DNA from: Saxidomus purpurata
Taxonomy: Eukaryota > Mollusca > Bivalvia > Venerida > Veneridae
Reading direction: 5' to 3'
NCBI GenBank assembly: GCA_022818135.1
Contig: JAFMSR010000016.1
Span: 7,732,127 to 7,796,126, forward strand
Length of the DNA: 64,000 bases
Part shown: in pieces, positions 1-11,058 of the stretch
How the letters are laid out: the number at the start of each line of letters is the position of its first letter
Numbering within the stretch: position 1 is the stretch's first letter
Position numbers and translations under genes: made by a program
Notes under the pieces: model-generated
What the model was told of the DNA's origin: nothing
The model's input: the letters and a program-made list of their open reading frames with translations, nothing else
Database searches by the model: none

Positions 1-439
1 TGATATGGGCGTGCATCTGTCTCACACTACATTGCATCGTTTTTGGATTGAAAGTATTTATCATTTATTTTATTCATCATTTTATTTCTTATTCACTCAT
101 AGTGTTTGTAACAAAATGAATTTATTTGTCAAGTTCAGGCCTAAATGATTGCTTCGCATTTACTTATTTTAAAGACAAGCTCTCACAGTCACATAAGAAA
201 AAAGAAGCTCGATTCCAGGCAGTTCCAGATCGCCCTGGAAACCTGAGAGTGTTGAAATATGAAAGAGAAATACAAGTCAAAACATACATTGCTTTAAATT
301 GAAGAGCTTGTTTTCAATAATATTGCAAAAAAAAGGAAATATTGTCTGTTTTACAGAGGAAGCGACATTCTGAAAGTTGTTCAGAATGTTTATCTAAATG
401 ACGTCAATGCCAAGTTTTAAACAGGCTTAAGTGGCACAA

Positions 440-1276
440 TTTATTTCCAGTCATCATAAAAATTAGTCAGAATGTTAGTCTTGATCTAAGCCGAGTTTCA
501 AACTCGGTCACGTGGAATAAAAAGTAGGTCATCCAGGCAAAACATAGAAAACCTTGTGAACACTCTGACATCCATATTTCAGACCCAATTATCTTGAAAA
601 ACAGTCAGCATGTTTGTAGTAGTGAACTTTAGGTCAAGTTCGAAACTGTATAACATGGTATCATAAGACCAGTGCACTTGGCTAAATCAAAAAGATATCT
701 TGTGAACACTACAGGCTACAGTGGACCCCTCAATTATTATAATTGTCTCAATGAGCTCAGGGTCAAGTTCAAAACTGGGTCACGTAGGGTCAAAAACTAT
801 GAAATCAGGTTAAATAACAGAAGAACTTTGCGAACACTCTATGAGCCACAGTTTATCCCCAATCAAATTGATCAGAACGTTTGTCTGAATTCTAGGCCAT
901 GTTTGAAACTGAGTCACGTCGGGTCAAAAACTATGTCGCCCAGTCAAATCATAAAAAACCCTGAGAACACTTTCTACCAAGTCATCATGAAAATTAGTCA
1001 GAATTTTTAATTAATGACCTCTGGGTCACGTATGAAACTGCGTAACAAGGGGTAAACAACTAGGACACTAGTTCAAATCATACACTGTAGAGGCCACCTT
1101 TGACATTGGTGTCAACAATCTGGTTACCGGTATTATTGATATTGACCTTTTACTTATTGTGTTCCGTTTTGCATGCCGAAAAAATTTTCTCCACGGCTGA
1201 CTTTGATCATTACATTGATCATTACATTGTTTTTGGAGCAATTTTACTCAGATGAGCGATAAAGGGCCACCTTGGC
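440..1276 (+). repeat. Degenerate tandem-cored element, right end only
   Basis: Several diverged units of roughly 150 bases recur here, each with a phrase like 'aggtcaagttcgaaactg', then 'gggtcaaaaact', then 'cttgtgaacact'. The block ends in a terminus resembling the one at 23648-23682: 'gatgagcgataaagggcc' followed by a GGCC-type hairpin. The same core and right end occur at 22270-23682, and inverted at 41100-41608. The left end is not in this copy. No protein is supported; short open frames inside are chance. Confidence 0.6.
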
Positions 1277-2373
1277 CATCTTCTTTACTTTTAACTGCAG
1301 AAGTTTGTCAAGCTTACTGCAGATGTTTCTTCCCTTATATATTAAGTATTTGTTCTCGAATATTCAGCTAATTACAGTTAATGAAATTACAATGCAAAAA
1401 AACTGATTTTAAATACATCATTTTATCTTAAAGACAGGTGTAAACCTGAGTCTCATGGAACTTTATTGTTGTGCGTTTCTAAGAGTTATTTGAATCTCAT
1501 CGAACTATATAAGTTGTGTATGAATGGTTGCGGGTGGTATTTAGACCAAACCCTAATGCTGTGCGATCTCATAAGAAGGTGATTATTAATAATGTACCTG
1601 TTGCCACAGATCCGATTCACAACAGGCGTGTAAATTTCACCGTTTAAAATGTTTAGAATTTTGCCATTTTTATGTTTGCAGTCCTAAAAGCATCAATTGG
1701 ATAATGCATGTGTTGTTTTACCGTGTAATAAACATGTTCAAACGAAGGTGTTTTACCACCTGATAATGCTCTTTACTTACTTTCAGTTATTATTATCATT
1801 TTTTTCGGAATGGTTTATAATTATTTTACGATAGTAGTATTTGACATCTATTGTTTGTTTTGTTTACTAAGAACAGTGAAAATATATATACTGTATTTAT
1901 CAGGAGAAAACATATTTTACAGAAATATACACAAAGTGATTTAATTGTAGTAATTGAAAACATTGATCAAACTTATTTTTGCGTTTTGATTAGCATTCAA
2001 ACGTCAACGGTCTTTATAATAATGCATTTAAAAAGAAACTTTGTAGTTTGCATTAAATGTTGTACATTATACATATATACCACTTTGACGAAGGTGTTTA
2101 ATCACCCGATAATGCATGTCTCGTTGTTGTTGTTTTTTATCTTTTAATTAAGATCAATTTTTTCTTTGGTTGTTTTACTTTTAGTGCTTTATTCTATATT
2201 TCTGTTCGACATTTCATTATGACATTATTTAATGTTTTGTCTGTTATCTAAACTTAATTAAACAATTCAATTATGAAAAGAAACACAAACATGAAGAAAG
2301 CTATTTCAAATTACCATTTCGTTGTGATTAGGCTTAGGTTATCCTTTGAACGCAATTGATAAAACTCGTTTTT
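1277..2373. other. Noncoding stretch, nothing recognised
   Basis: AT-rich sequence without a supportable exon. A short phrase 'gaaggtgttttaccacctgataatg' appears near 1744-1770, and related phrases recur near 2091-2115 and 3237-3263, so a diverged repeat of about 350 to 1,100 base spacing may be present. I see no gene signal on either strand. Confidence 0.4.
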
Positions 2374-3081
2374 GTGTCGCCCTTTCGGAGAAACGGCGAT
2401 ACATAGGGATCGCTTTGTCCGTCCGTCGGTCCGTCCGTCCGTCACACAAACTTAACGTTGGCTATAACTTTGCCATTTCTTAAGATTTCTTCATCAAACT
2501 TTACAATTATATTGCTTATGACAATAGGGTCATGATGCCACCAAATTTTGTAGGTCAAGTTCATATTTGACAGAGTTATGCCCCTTTTGTACTTAGATTT
2601 TGTCACGAAAACTTAACTTGGCTATAACTTTGCCATTTCTTAAGATTTCTTCATCAAACTTTCAAATTGTATTGCTTATGAAAAGGGTCGTGAAGCCGCC
2701 AAATGTGTAGGTCAAGGTCATATTTGACAGGTATGCCCCTTATATCTTAGATTTTGCTAAACTTGCCATTCTTAAGATTTCTTTATCAAACTTTCAAATT
2801 ATATTGCTTATGTCAAAAGGGTTGTGATGCCCCAAATTTTGTAGGTCAAGGTCTTATTTGACAGAGTTATGCCCCTTTTTGTCTTAGATTTTGTCACGAA
2901 AACTAAATTTTGGCTAACTTGCCATTTCTTAAGATTTCTTCAAAAACTTTTAAATTGTATTGCTTATGACTGGGTCAGATGCCCCAAAGTTTGTTGGTCA
3001 ACGTCATATTTGACAGGATGCCCCTTTTACCTTGATTTTGTCACAATTGTTGGTTATTCGACAAAGCAAAGAGGGCGACAC
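2374..3081 (+). mobile_element. Non-autonomous TIR element with internal tandem repeats
   Basis: The element starts with GTGTCGCCCTTTCGGAG and ends with its partial inverse GAGGGCGACAC, giving inverted termini of about 10 bases. Behind the left end is a simple block of 'ccgtccgt' units, then about four units of roughly 150-180 bases, each containing 'tggctataactttgccatttcttaagatttcttcatcaaac' in split or decayed form. Later units carry small deletions. A second copy in the opposite direction lies at 27917-28374, sharing the termini and the unit. No transposase is visible, so it must be mobilised in trans if at all. Confidence 0.8.
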
Positions 3082-5224
3082 GGTCACCACACCCCTATTT
3101 TATGTTTTGTTTTTATTTTGTTTTGTTTTCATTTCTATATGCAAATCTTATAATATTGATTTTTGATACATCACGTGTATTATGTTACCAATTATTTTTT
3201 ATGGTTGAATTAGATTGTAAATATATTCTACTTTTACGAAGGTGTTTTACCACCTGATAATAACTTTTGTTTGTTTTTTTTATGTTTTTTTTCTGGGGAT
3301 GGTTTATTTACTTTCTTTTTTCTGGACTAGGTAATTATGTAATACATAATTATGTAATAATATAATTCCCTTTTCTTCCAGCAGTTAAATGGAGATAAGA
3401 GCAAAAATGTAGATCCATTTGAAATTTGCGTTCGAAAGTATCAGCAAAAATCATATTTCTATTTTTATTCAGTTGTTATTTATTTGAATTAGCCTATCAT
3501 TTGTTTCACTTTTCTAGTTTATTAAGATTTAACATATATCCTATTCTTAAAATGATGTGTCACCACCTTATTAAAGACTTCGTTTCTGTTTTTGTTGTTG
3601 TTTGTTTTTCTTCTATCAAATATCACTATTTTTCTACGTTTCCGAGTGTTTTTAATGGTCATAACTTCCTTGAAACAAAAGAAAAAATGTGAGTATTAGC
3701 GAATATTTGTGTAAAATGGCTGAAGTAACCGAGGTCCCAAAATTAGGTTGGACAGACTTTAGCCACAGTATCTTTATAGGCATAAGTTTGTTTTCACTTG
3801 AGTCTGCCGACTGTACTGGCTCAATGTCTTTACGATCAGCTATCACCGTTTATCCTTTAGACCAAATTGTGAACTTAGAAACTAGATAATCTTAGTCAGT
3901 CAGACACATTTCAGAAAATCCTTGATTATCTTGTGGTTTTATTTTGAATTATCACTACTGCAGATTGTGGTACATTACTTGTACTTGTATCAAGCGACTC
4001 TTAAACATGTCATTTATCACATGTCACCATTGCACCATCTAAGAAATCTTAAAATTTAAAGTTTTTTTTATTAAATTATGAAGAAAAGTCTTTAGGCAAC
4101 ATACTGTACCCCGGCATCCTAAAAATGTACCACCGTCCTGAAATGCTGCGCTAAAACAGTCTTTAAAAGATTTTCTTTGATAAATAGCATTTAATCTTAT
4201 AATAACTGTTTGGTCATTGAGCTATACGAATAAAACTGACAAGTGCTTCCGGGTCGTTGTTCCCTTGGAAATAGCTCGATGAAATTTTGTGTCATCATTT
4301 TAAAACTGTCTCAAGCTGAATTGAAGTTACTGCCAACTGTTTTTATTGCAGCTGTGTATTATTTTGGCATTTTATATTGTTGAAACATTTATTTTTTCTG
4401 TGTTTTTAGGACTACATTTAATGATGTTACGGTTGAAAGATAACTCCGCCCCAACAAGCATGACAAGTTTATTTACTAAAAATTTCTACAGCGTCTACAT
4501 AATTATCTTGAGTGAAAACAAAAATGTTTATTGTTGACCATGTCACTTTTTCTGGTGTAGATTGACTATGATAATGATGAAGATGGGAAATATGGAGAGC
4601 TGATTGCTTGAATTTTGGTGTAGAACTCACAGGAAATGTGCAAACGTCATGTATTTACTATAGAATAAAGAAGGGAAAAAATGACCTTTGCGACACCATA
4701 CAAAAATGACGTTGTTAAAATGACGTCATGTTTTCTATGCTTTCTGGTGACGTTTCCCGCGATTTTCGACATTTTATTGAAAAAAACTCAACAAAAGTAG
4801 AGTTTGAGACACGAAATTAACAGAAGAAAGTGTTGGTATCGAGATAGACTCATAATAATTTCACTCGTGAACCCCAAAAGTAATTAATTCCACTGGCCTC
4901 TCGTAAAAATGTCACTTTTGGTGCTCAATCACTCGGTGAAATTATAACGTGATATTACAACGCAACCAACAATTATCCACTATATATTTACAGAATCGTG
5001 ACTTTAAATAATAAAACATTGCATGAGGTTATTTTAATTTGTAAATACATGTATTAATGCACTGGAAAAGTCAATAATGTTGTATTGTGGAGAATGTTGT
5101 CTTCAGAAATAAGTCATCCTCAATGATTTATTTACAGGTACTATGCACCCTCAATGTCCAAAAGGACTTAAAGCAATAAACCGGTGCTTGATTTAAACAA
5201 TCCGCATATATATTTCTTTCTTTT
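3082..5224. other. Noncoding stretch, no supported gene
   Basis: A plus-strand frame at 3716-3889 begins MAEVTEVPKLGW and could be read as a small protein, but I see no homology, splice partner or codon pattern to support it. A stretch near 4680-4960 has repeated cAMP-element-like 'tgacgtca' words and looks like old repeat sequence. Nothing else is recognised. Confidence 0.4.
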
Positions 5225-5576
5225 GATTGTTTATAGTCCCGGCCGACCCTAGGATATCTCCCTGGGTGAACTTGCCAAGACTCCTTACAGGCGCAGGTTG
5301 AAGAAAGACAGATGCAGATACAAGGTAATCCGGGTACCAGACCCCTAGCTAATAGACCCATTGGTTCTGTTACATGCCCGGTGTATAGCGACAACCTCTG
5401 GGTTTCTAACCAGTTCATCTCTAGATGAGTGGGAAACACCGAAAAGCATTTTGGATATTTCCAGTGCCCCGGCCGGGATTCGAACCGTCTGGGTCCTAAC
5501 AAATTAGGACTCAAGAACCGAGGACCTCCGGATTGGTAGTCAAGAGCGTTAACCACTTGACCACCGCGCCACCCAC
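5225..5576 (-). mobile_element. tRNA-derived SINE
   Basis: Reading the minus strand, the head begins with a GGTGGCGCGGTGGTCAAGTG-like sequence that fits an RNA polymerase III A box (5545-5575), followed about 70 bases on by the B box GGTTCGAATCCC (complement of 5475-5486). The long A-to-B spacing resembles a tRNA with a long variable arm. A roughly 250-base unrelated body follows and ends near an 'aaagaaagaaatat'-like tail. A 154-codon open frame over it is a by-product. I infer a retroposed SINE and not a working tRNA, since no clean cloverleaf forms. Confidence 0.75.
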
Positions 5577-6367
5577 CCGCATGTATATACAAATGTATGA
5601 ATCACGCACATTGAACGCTTCCATTGCGTGCAAAAGTCGGCTCCGTTGAGAAAGTTCCCAGCTAAACAATTTTGAAATTTTTAAAAGATCAATTGTTTAT
5701 GTCAACAACACAAACCTACGAAGGATTGTTTACGTCACTCGGCAAAATACGACCCATTTAACTCACACATCCTTCGCCGTATGTGAAGTGAAGCCGTCCG
5801 ACTGTGAATGCCAACTTTTGTGTGCAGAGTGATAAACTGACTTAATTTCACTTCTGTATCTAAATAAGAGAAATTTGTTGGAAAAAACACGACTGTTTTT
5901 AATCCATGTGGCTTCTGTGCGTCTGAATGGCATACTTTAGCGAAAACAGTTAGTTGTACGTTCGAAGAGTTTGACGTTGATCTATTGTTTCACGTGCTTT
6001 GGTGTTTAAACTCTCAAACTCTTAAGTTACAGAGTACAATGTATGTACACGTATTAATCAAATAATAATAACACTAGATTTATTTGGTCGAATTAAAAAA
6101 CTTCTTCTAAAATTTATGTTATTTACTACAGTAACTGGGGTAATATTAGCTTAATGCAAAAAATAAACATGTATTGAATGACGTTTACAAAATATGCAAC
6201 ATTGATGTTGAAATAGCTAGGTCGTTTTACAATTTTCTGTATTCAACATTTCATACTTCAATAATTTCGAAGTGTATACCCAAAACATGACCTAGTTTAA
6301 AACATATATGTATATGAACATCTTTTATGGCGGATAAATATTCAATCGTTTAACGTATCATTAAACT
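5577..6367 (+). other. 5' flank of the arrestin gene
   Basis: No coding sequence is seen. It must hold the promoter and 5' untranslated leader of the arrestin gene starting at 6368, or an upstream intron. I cannot assign a TATA box, initiator or transcription start with confidence. Confidence 0.4.
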
Positions 6368-9300
6368 ATGAAACCTAAGCAGTTTGATATCAAGTTTGAC
6401 AATCCACAAGGTGTGTTTACAGCAGGAACTAACGTGACTGGGACTGTGCTGTTAAGTATAGAGCAACCGCTTAAGGTTAAAGGTAAGTTAATATACGATC
6501 TTCGTTGCGGTTACTTCCCCTTGTCTTAACGTTGTAAAGCGTTTGATTGAACAAGACTTGTTTTAAAATAAAAATTGTTGATTCCAGATTTCTTTCCAAT
6601 TGAGAATGAAGTTTTTGTTGGTTATATGGGTACTTCTGGTTTATTAGAAAGTGAAATTCTAAAATATATCAAAACAAATCTGCGTGTACTAAAAATCCAA
6701 ATAAAATACAGATCGGTTTGTGTATTGATTTTAGATTGTTTATTCTTCCGTTTTGACACTACTAAGTATCACAAATTAAACATACCAGTAAGGTCTGTCA
6801 TTTATTATAGCCATTCTGGTGTCAACATTCCTGTTATCTAAAGATAAATATTTTGTTTAAAAAAACAGAATGAAAACGGTAATCTCTTAACGAATAGGTA
6901 GCATTTTGATTTATCCATGAAGTATTATAACTAATTTCTCACTGTGTCGAAGACACTTTAAATTCCTTTGACATCCATACCCAATCAGAAGGATTCACAC
7001 GTCATGGTGACACCTTGAAGCACTGTATACCAACAAATGGAAACTTTATCTGTAGGTGTTAATCATACGGATAACATGGCAAGCAATAAAACTCGAAATG
7101 ATCAACTATAACCTAATGTACTTATACAGTACACTCCGTATATAACGACTCCGGATATAGCGAAGTTCCGGATATAAGGAATACATTTTCTCTGCCCGAG
7201 TTTTCTTTTCTTTCGTTATTTTTTATGGAAATGTTATACTGATATAACAAACCTCGGATATAACAAACATACTTAAATGGTCCCATTGGGTTGGTTATAA
7301 ACGGAGTTTACTTTAGTACGTTTTTTTATATTTCTTTAACAGGTATAAAAATACTCTTTGTGGGTCAAGCGAAGGCTTTTTGGACACGCAAGCATGGCAA
7401 AAGCAAGATTAGCTACAATGGCAATGAAACGTACTTTTACACATTTGTGAAGCTGTATGATCCTGGTAAGTACTTTCCTATATATATGTCAATTGCTTAA
7501 CTGTGTCAGTCGTTAAAACCACGTTTTTCGTATCTAATTTGAGACATTTGTGGGTAATCAATTATTTCACTAATCAGATAAAGTCAAGGTGCCAAATGTA
7601 TAGCTTGGTCTTCAGTCGTGAATACTCGGTCATTATAGTCTTCTGTACGTAATAAGGCTCGAGATTTCACCAAATGTGATTTGACCAGGTAACGTTCATC
7701 TATATATTCTAGGTGAAGAAAGCGCAAGAGATCATCCTGCCGGGAGCCATGCATATCCATTTTCTTTCCAGTTAGCAGACTCACTTCCGTCCTCTTTTGA
7801 GGGAACCAGAGGTCATGTTCGATACATATGTAAGGCTACAATAGAACGTCCATGGGCTTTCGACTGCCATGTGAAACGGGCATTTACTGTTATACACAAC
7901 TTAGACATCGATAATTTCCCATCAGCTTCGGTAAGCTGATAATGAAGTTTCAAATAGAAGAGATAACCTTTTCTAACACACCTCCGTTGTTACGTAGATT
8001 TTGATTGGTAACGTCATTTTATTTAAATTTTCGACCACAGTAAAGTTCTGCTATTATGACCACCCGATATTAAGACCGCCCTCGATATTAAGACCAGACA
8101 TTTCAGAACCATATGCTCAATTTCATAGTAGGAAGGTCTCGCTAATAAGACCAATTAATTAATTAATTAGACCGATTCATTAATAAGACCATTTTTACTG
8201 GTTCTGAGGGTGGTCTCAATCATCGTGACGGGAACTTTAGTGTACGTGTATTAAATTACATATATTATATATTTCCTTTAATATGATTTTGAATTTATAT
8301 CCAACAAACCACATACAAGAATGCTAGTTTTCTTTTTGCTTCTTTGTTCAAAACAAAGATCTATAATAACAGGTCTATAATAGTTTATAGGTCTTTGTTC
8401 AAAACATCTGACCATTTTCTTCATTGTCTTCTGTTGGGTTTAAATGTCAATTCATAATTTAAGATAATCAATGTCTAATTTTCCCAGATACCAGTATCTG
8501 CTCAAGAAACAGGAGAGGTATTCGGAGGTTTGTGTTGTGGCAGTGCAGGTTTCGTGGACATACATCTGGACCTAAACAAGACCGGATATGTACCAGGGGA
8601 GCCAATTATTTACACAATTGCAGTGAAAAACCGCAGTCAGAAAACGATTAATCAAGTTGGACTGATACTAAATCAGGTAAAATTTGTAATATGGAACGCT
8701 GTATCTGTATTATGTCAAGACATTCTGCCAAATAAAATATTCGTCAACGTATTTTACAGCATGCCTGAGCTGGTCAGGTAGACAGTACGTATAATACGGA
8801 AGAAGTTATGCTTTTTTAGAGTCAAGGATTGAACTAAGTAGTTACAGTTAGTAGTACATGTGTTTGGTAAAAGACACGATTCTTAGAAAACGTATAAATA
8901 TAAAATTATAAGTTGCTAGAACTTCGGTCTACAATCAGTGTTGAGACTTGTCCCTTTGTTGTGAGCGTGGATCACGCAGTTCAGAAGCTATAAATGATTT
9001 GATTAAGACCCTTTTGATTTTCTTATTCAAATAACCAATCTTTGTTTTGGTGGATAGTTAGACAAGTTGTTGGATTGGCCGATGGATGGATTAGTTGATG
9101 GATCGATCTATGGATGGATCAGTAGATGGATAAATGAGTGGATGAATCAATATATAGATGAATGGATTTGTTGATGGATTGATAGGTAGATGGATGGATT
9201 TGTTGATGGATGTATGAGTTAACGGATCGATCGATGGATGGATAGGTAGATGGATGGATTTGTAGATGAATACATGAGTTAATGGATCGGTCGGTGAATG

Positions 9301-11058
9301 AATAGATAGATGGATGGATATGTTGATGGAGCAATCTATGGATGGATTGATAGATGGATGGACGAGTTGATGAATCTTTCGGCGAATCAATAATATGATG
9401 AGATGCTATATCGCTGGTTTGGATTTGAAATATTTTATTTCATTTTGTGTTTTTAGGTAACAACATACAAAGGTACATCAAACAATATTTGGTCACATGG
9501 AAATCCGAAGCTTCACCCAAAAACTCGGCAGTTCTTCTTATTGTACACACGTGATTGTAATTTCAAACCGGATTCGTCGAAGCAAATACAGAAGGCTATT
9601 GCATTGCCGTCACTTCCACCATCTCACCTAGATGGATGTAATATCATAGATATCAAATACAGTATCGAAGTAAGTTCTACAACTTTGTCTGCCTGTCTGC
9701 CTGTCTGCCTGTCTGTCTGCCTGCCTGTTTCTCGTTTTTATTTGCACGCTAAACAGTTTTGAAGACAAGGGAAACATTCTATTTTTATGACGGTTTCTTA
9801 TACTTCAACTAAAAACCACACCAAAATAATTTACTCGCTTCACTTTTCAGCTAAGGGTGCTCTGTGGTACAGATATCTCAGTCAAGAAAGACATCCTAAT
9901 AGGTACGACACGCTCACAACTCCAAGATGTCCGGATACCTTCAGGTGTTCAAACATTGCCAAGTGCCCCGATGAAAACCGATGATCTTCCCACATACGAG
10001 GAAGGTAAACTTGTCGTTCCATTCTAGCCAGTTTTACGCATTTTTGAGTCGTACGAGTCCCTTGCGAGTCTAAATAAATATTTACTGCGGTAACTATAAT
10101 TGGAAACAAATACAAAGGGATTAGTTCATACTATAGCTCCGATTCATACATTAATTTTGACTCCGATTTACTTAATTTTGACTCCGATTTCATACATGTG
10201 TTAATTTTGACTCCGAAACTAATTTTGACTCCAATTCCTGTGTTAATCTTGACTCCTAAAACTAATTGACTCGATTTCATACTGTGTAAATTTTGACTCC
10301 GATTTCATACATGTGTTATTTTGACTCCGAGTTTCTTGACTTCGAATTAATACTTAATTTTGACGTATAAGTTTTTGACTCCGATAATGCAATTTGATAA
10401 TGAAATGGTTATATTTAGAAGTCGCATGTAATTGGTTTTCTATTTCTTGTACACAAACTTAGTTTTAAAATGCCGATGTTATGACATTTATGAAACTAAC
10501 AATATTTCCTCAGAAGCTACAATAGGTTGACGGAAAATTATGGTACAAATCATTTATATTTTTTCTCAAAACTTATATATGATAATATTTACCCTCGTAT
10601 GGGGCTAGTGATTCTACTTTTGGAACCAGTGTAGATCATTATCAACCTGACCTGTCGTGCAGTCCGATCATGATCTGCATTGCTCGCCATTAAGTTAAGT
10701 TTTCACTGGGCACCCCTTTCAATAACTCATGAGTCAGACCAAATAAAAAAGGACAAGTCTATTTTTTAGAAATTAAGCCGGGAAAGGGATAAGTTGAGGT
10801 TATAAAGTTTTGTTATTGATACATTTTATATTGACAGCATTGGCTCCACCTCCATCGTACGCCGAGTGTGTTCATGGTCGGACAACAATAATGGACAACA
10901 GTGACGATAACAACACATCAGGGGATAATAACTGGGTCCCCTCATACCCTTATTACGATTTCGCTGCCTTTTCGCAACAAACCTACGGAGGTCAGCCGCT
11001 AGAAGTTATTGCTGCCGGACAGTCGCACGAAATCAATGATGATGATGACAACGATTGA
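6368..11058 (+). CDS. Alpha-arrestin (arrestin domain-containing protein, ARRDC family)
   Basis: Seven exons: 6368-6482, 7343-7465, 7713-7930, 8488-8676, 9457-9669, 9851-10004, 10838-11058, all GT-AG and phase-consistent, giving about 410 residues, normal for the family. The start has A at -3. The N-terminal arrestin sheet runs from MKPKQFDIKFDNP through LPSSFEGTRGHVRYICKATI, a family hallmark. The C-terminal arrestin domain begins near IPVSAQETGEVFGG and ends near LRVLCGTDISVKKDILIGT. The tail has APPPSYAEC, a PPxY motif, and an acidic end (NDDDDND). Known role of the family: adaptors that link NEDD4-type ubiquitin ligases to membrane cargo for endocytosis. Only one PPxY is seen, where vertebrate ARRDC1-4 generally have two. 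It is closest in feel to ARRDC2/3/4, but I cannot assign a paralogue. Confidence 0.93.
7127..7315 (+). mobile_element. Pogo-like MITE, copy 1 (arrestin intron 1)
   Basis: It opens with CAGTACACTCCGTATATAAC and closes with an inverse TTATAAACGGAGTTTACT, with repeated 'ggatata..aacaaa' phrases inside. It is the same family as 48712-48901, 55963-56147 and 57607-57833. The CAGT termini beside TA fit pogo/Tigger-type non-autonomous elements. Confidence 0.75.
8038..8242 (+). mobile_element. Second MITE type with CAGTAAAGTTC ends (arrestin intron 3)
   Basis: The ends CAGTAAAGTTCTGCTATTAT and GGGAACTTTAGTG are imperfect inverses, followed by TA on the right. The inside is a set of 'aagacca' / 'tggtctta' repeats in both directions ('gatattaagaccgcc', 'ctaataagaccaatt'). 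No coding capacity. It is likely a pogo or Tc1-like miniature element. Confidence 0.65.
9061..9378 (+). repeat. GATG-rich degenerate tandem repeat (arrestin intron 4)
   Basis: About 315 bases made of 'gatggatg', 'gataggtagatgg' and 'gatttgttgatgg' phrases, with a higher-order period near 64 bases visible at 9170-9310. The antisense frames that read as Ile-His-Pro-Ser repeats are a consequence of this and are not genes. Confidence 0.85.
9686..9728 (+). repeat. (CTGCCTGT)n microsatellite
   Basis: A short run of alternating 'ctgcctgt' and 'ctgtctgc' begins about 17 bases after the donor of arrestin exon 5 at 9669. Confidence 0.9.
10130..10388 (+). repeat. Minisatellite of 'attttgactccg' units (arrestin intron 6)
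   Basis: The phrase 'ttgactccga' recurs about ten times, in longer units with 'tttcatacatgtgttaa' between. Units vary from about 17 to 35 bases and many carry small deletions. It stops before 10400. It lies wholly in the last intron of the arrestin gene. Confidence 0.8.

Noticed and set aside
3689..3889. Possible small protein starting MAEVTEVPKLGW
   Set aside because: No homology, no splice partner and a frame also open on the other strand; it may be chance.
5475..5575. A functional tRNA gene
   Set aside because: The box spacing is long, the acceptor arms do not pair cleanly and a SINE body follows.
5128..5592. 154-codon antisense open frame
   Set aside because: It covers the SINE and its flank; the translation shows only A-box and B-box sequence read as peptide.
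9091..9390. Antisense frames with Ile-His-Pro-Ser repeats
   Set aside because: Direct products of the GATG tandem repeat; no start context, splice sites or homology.
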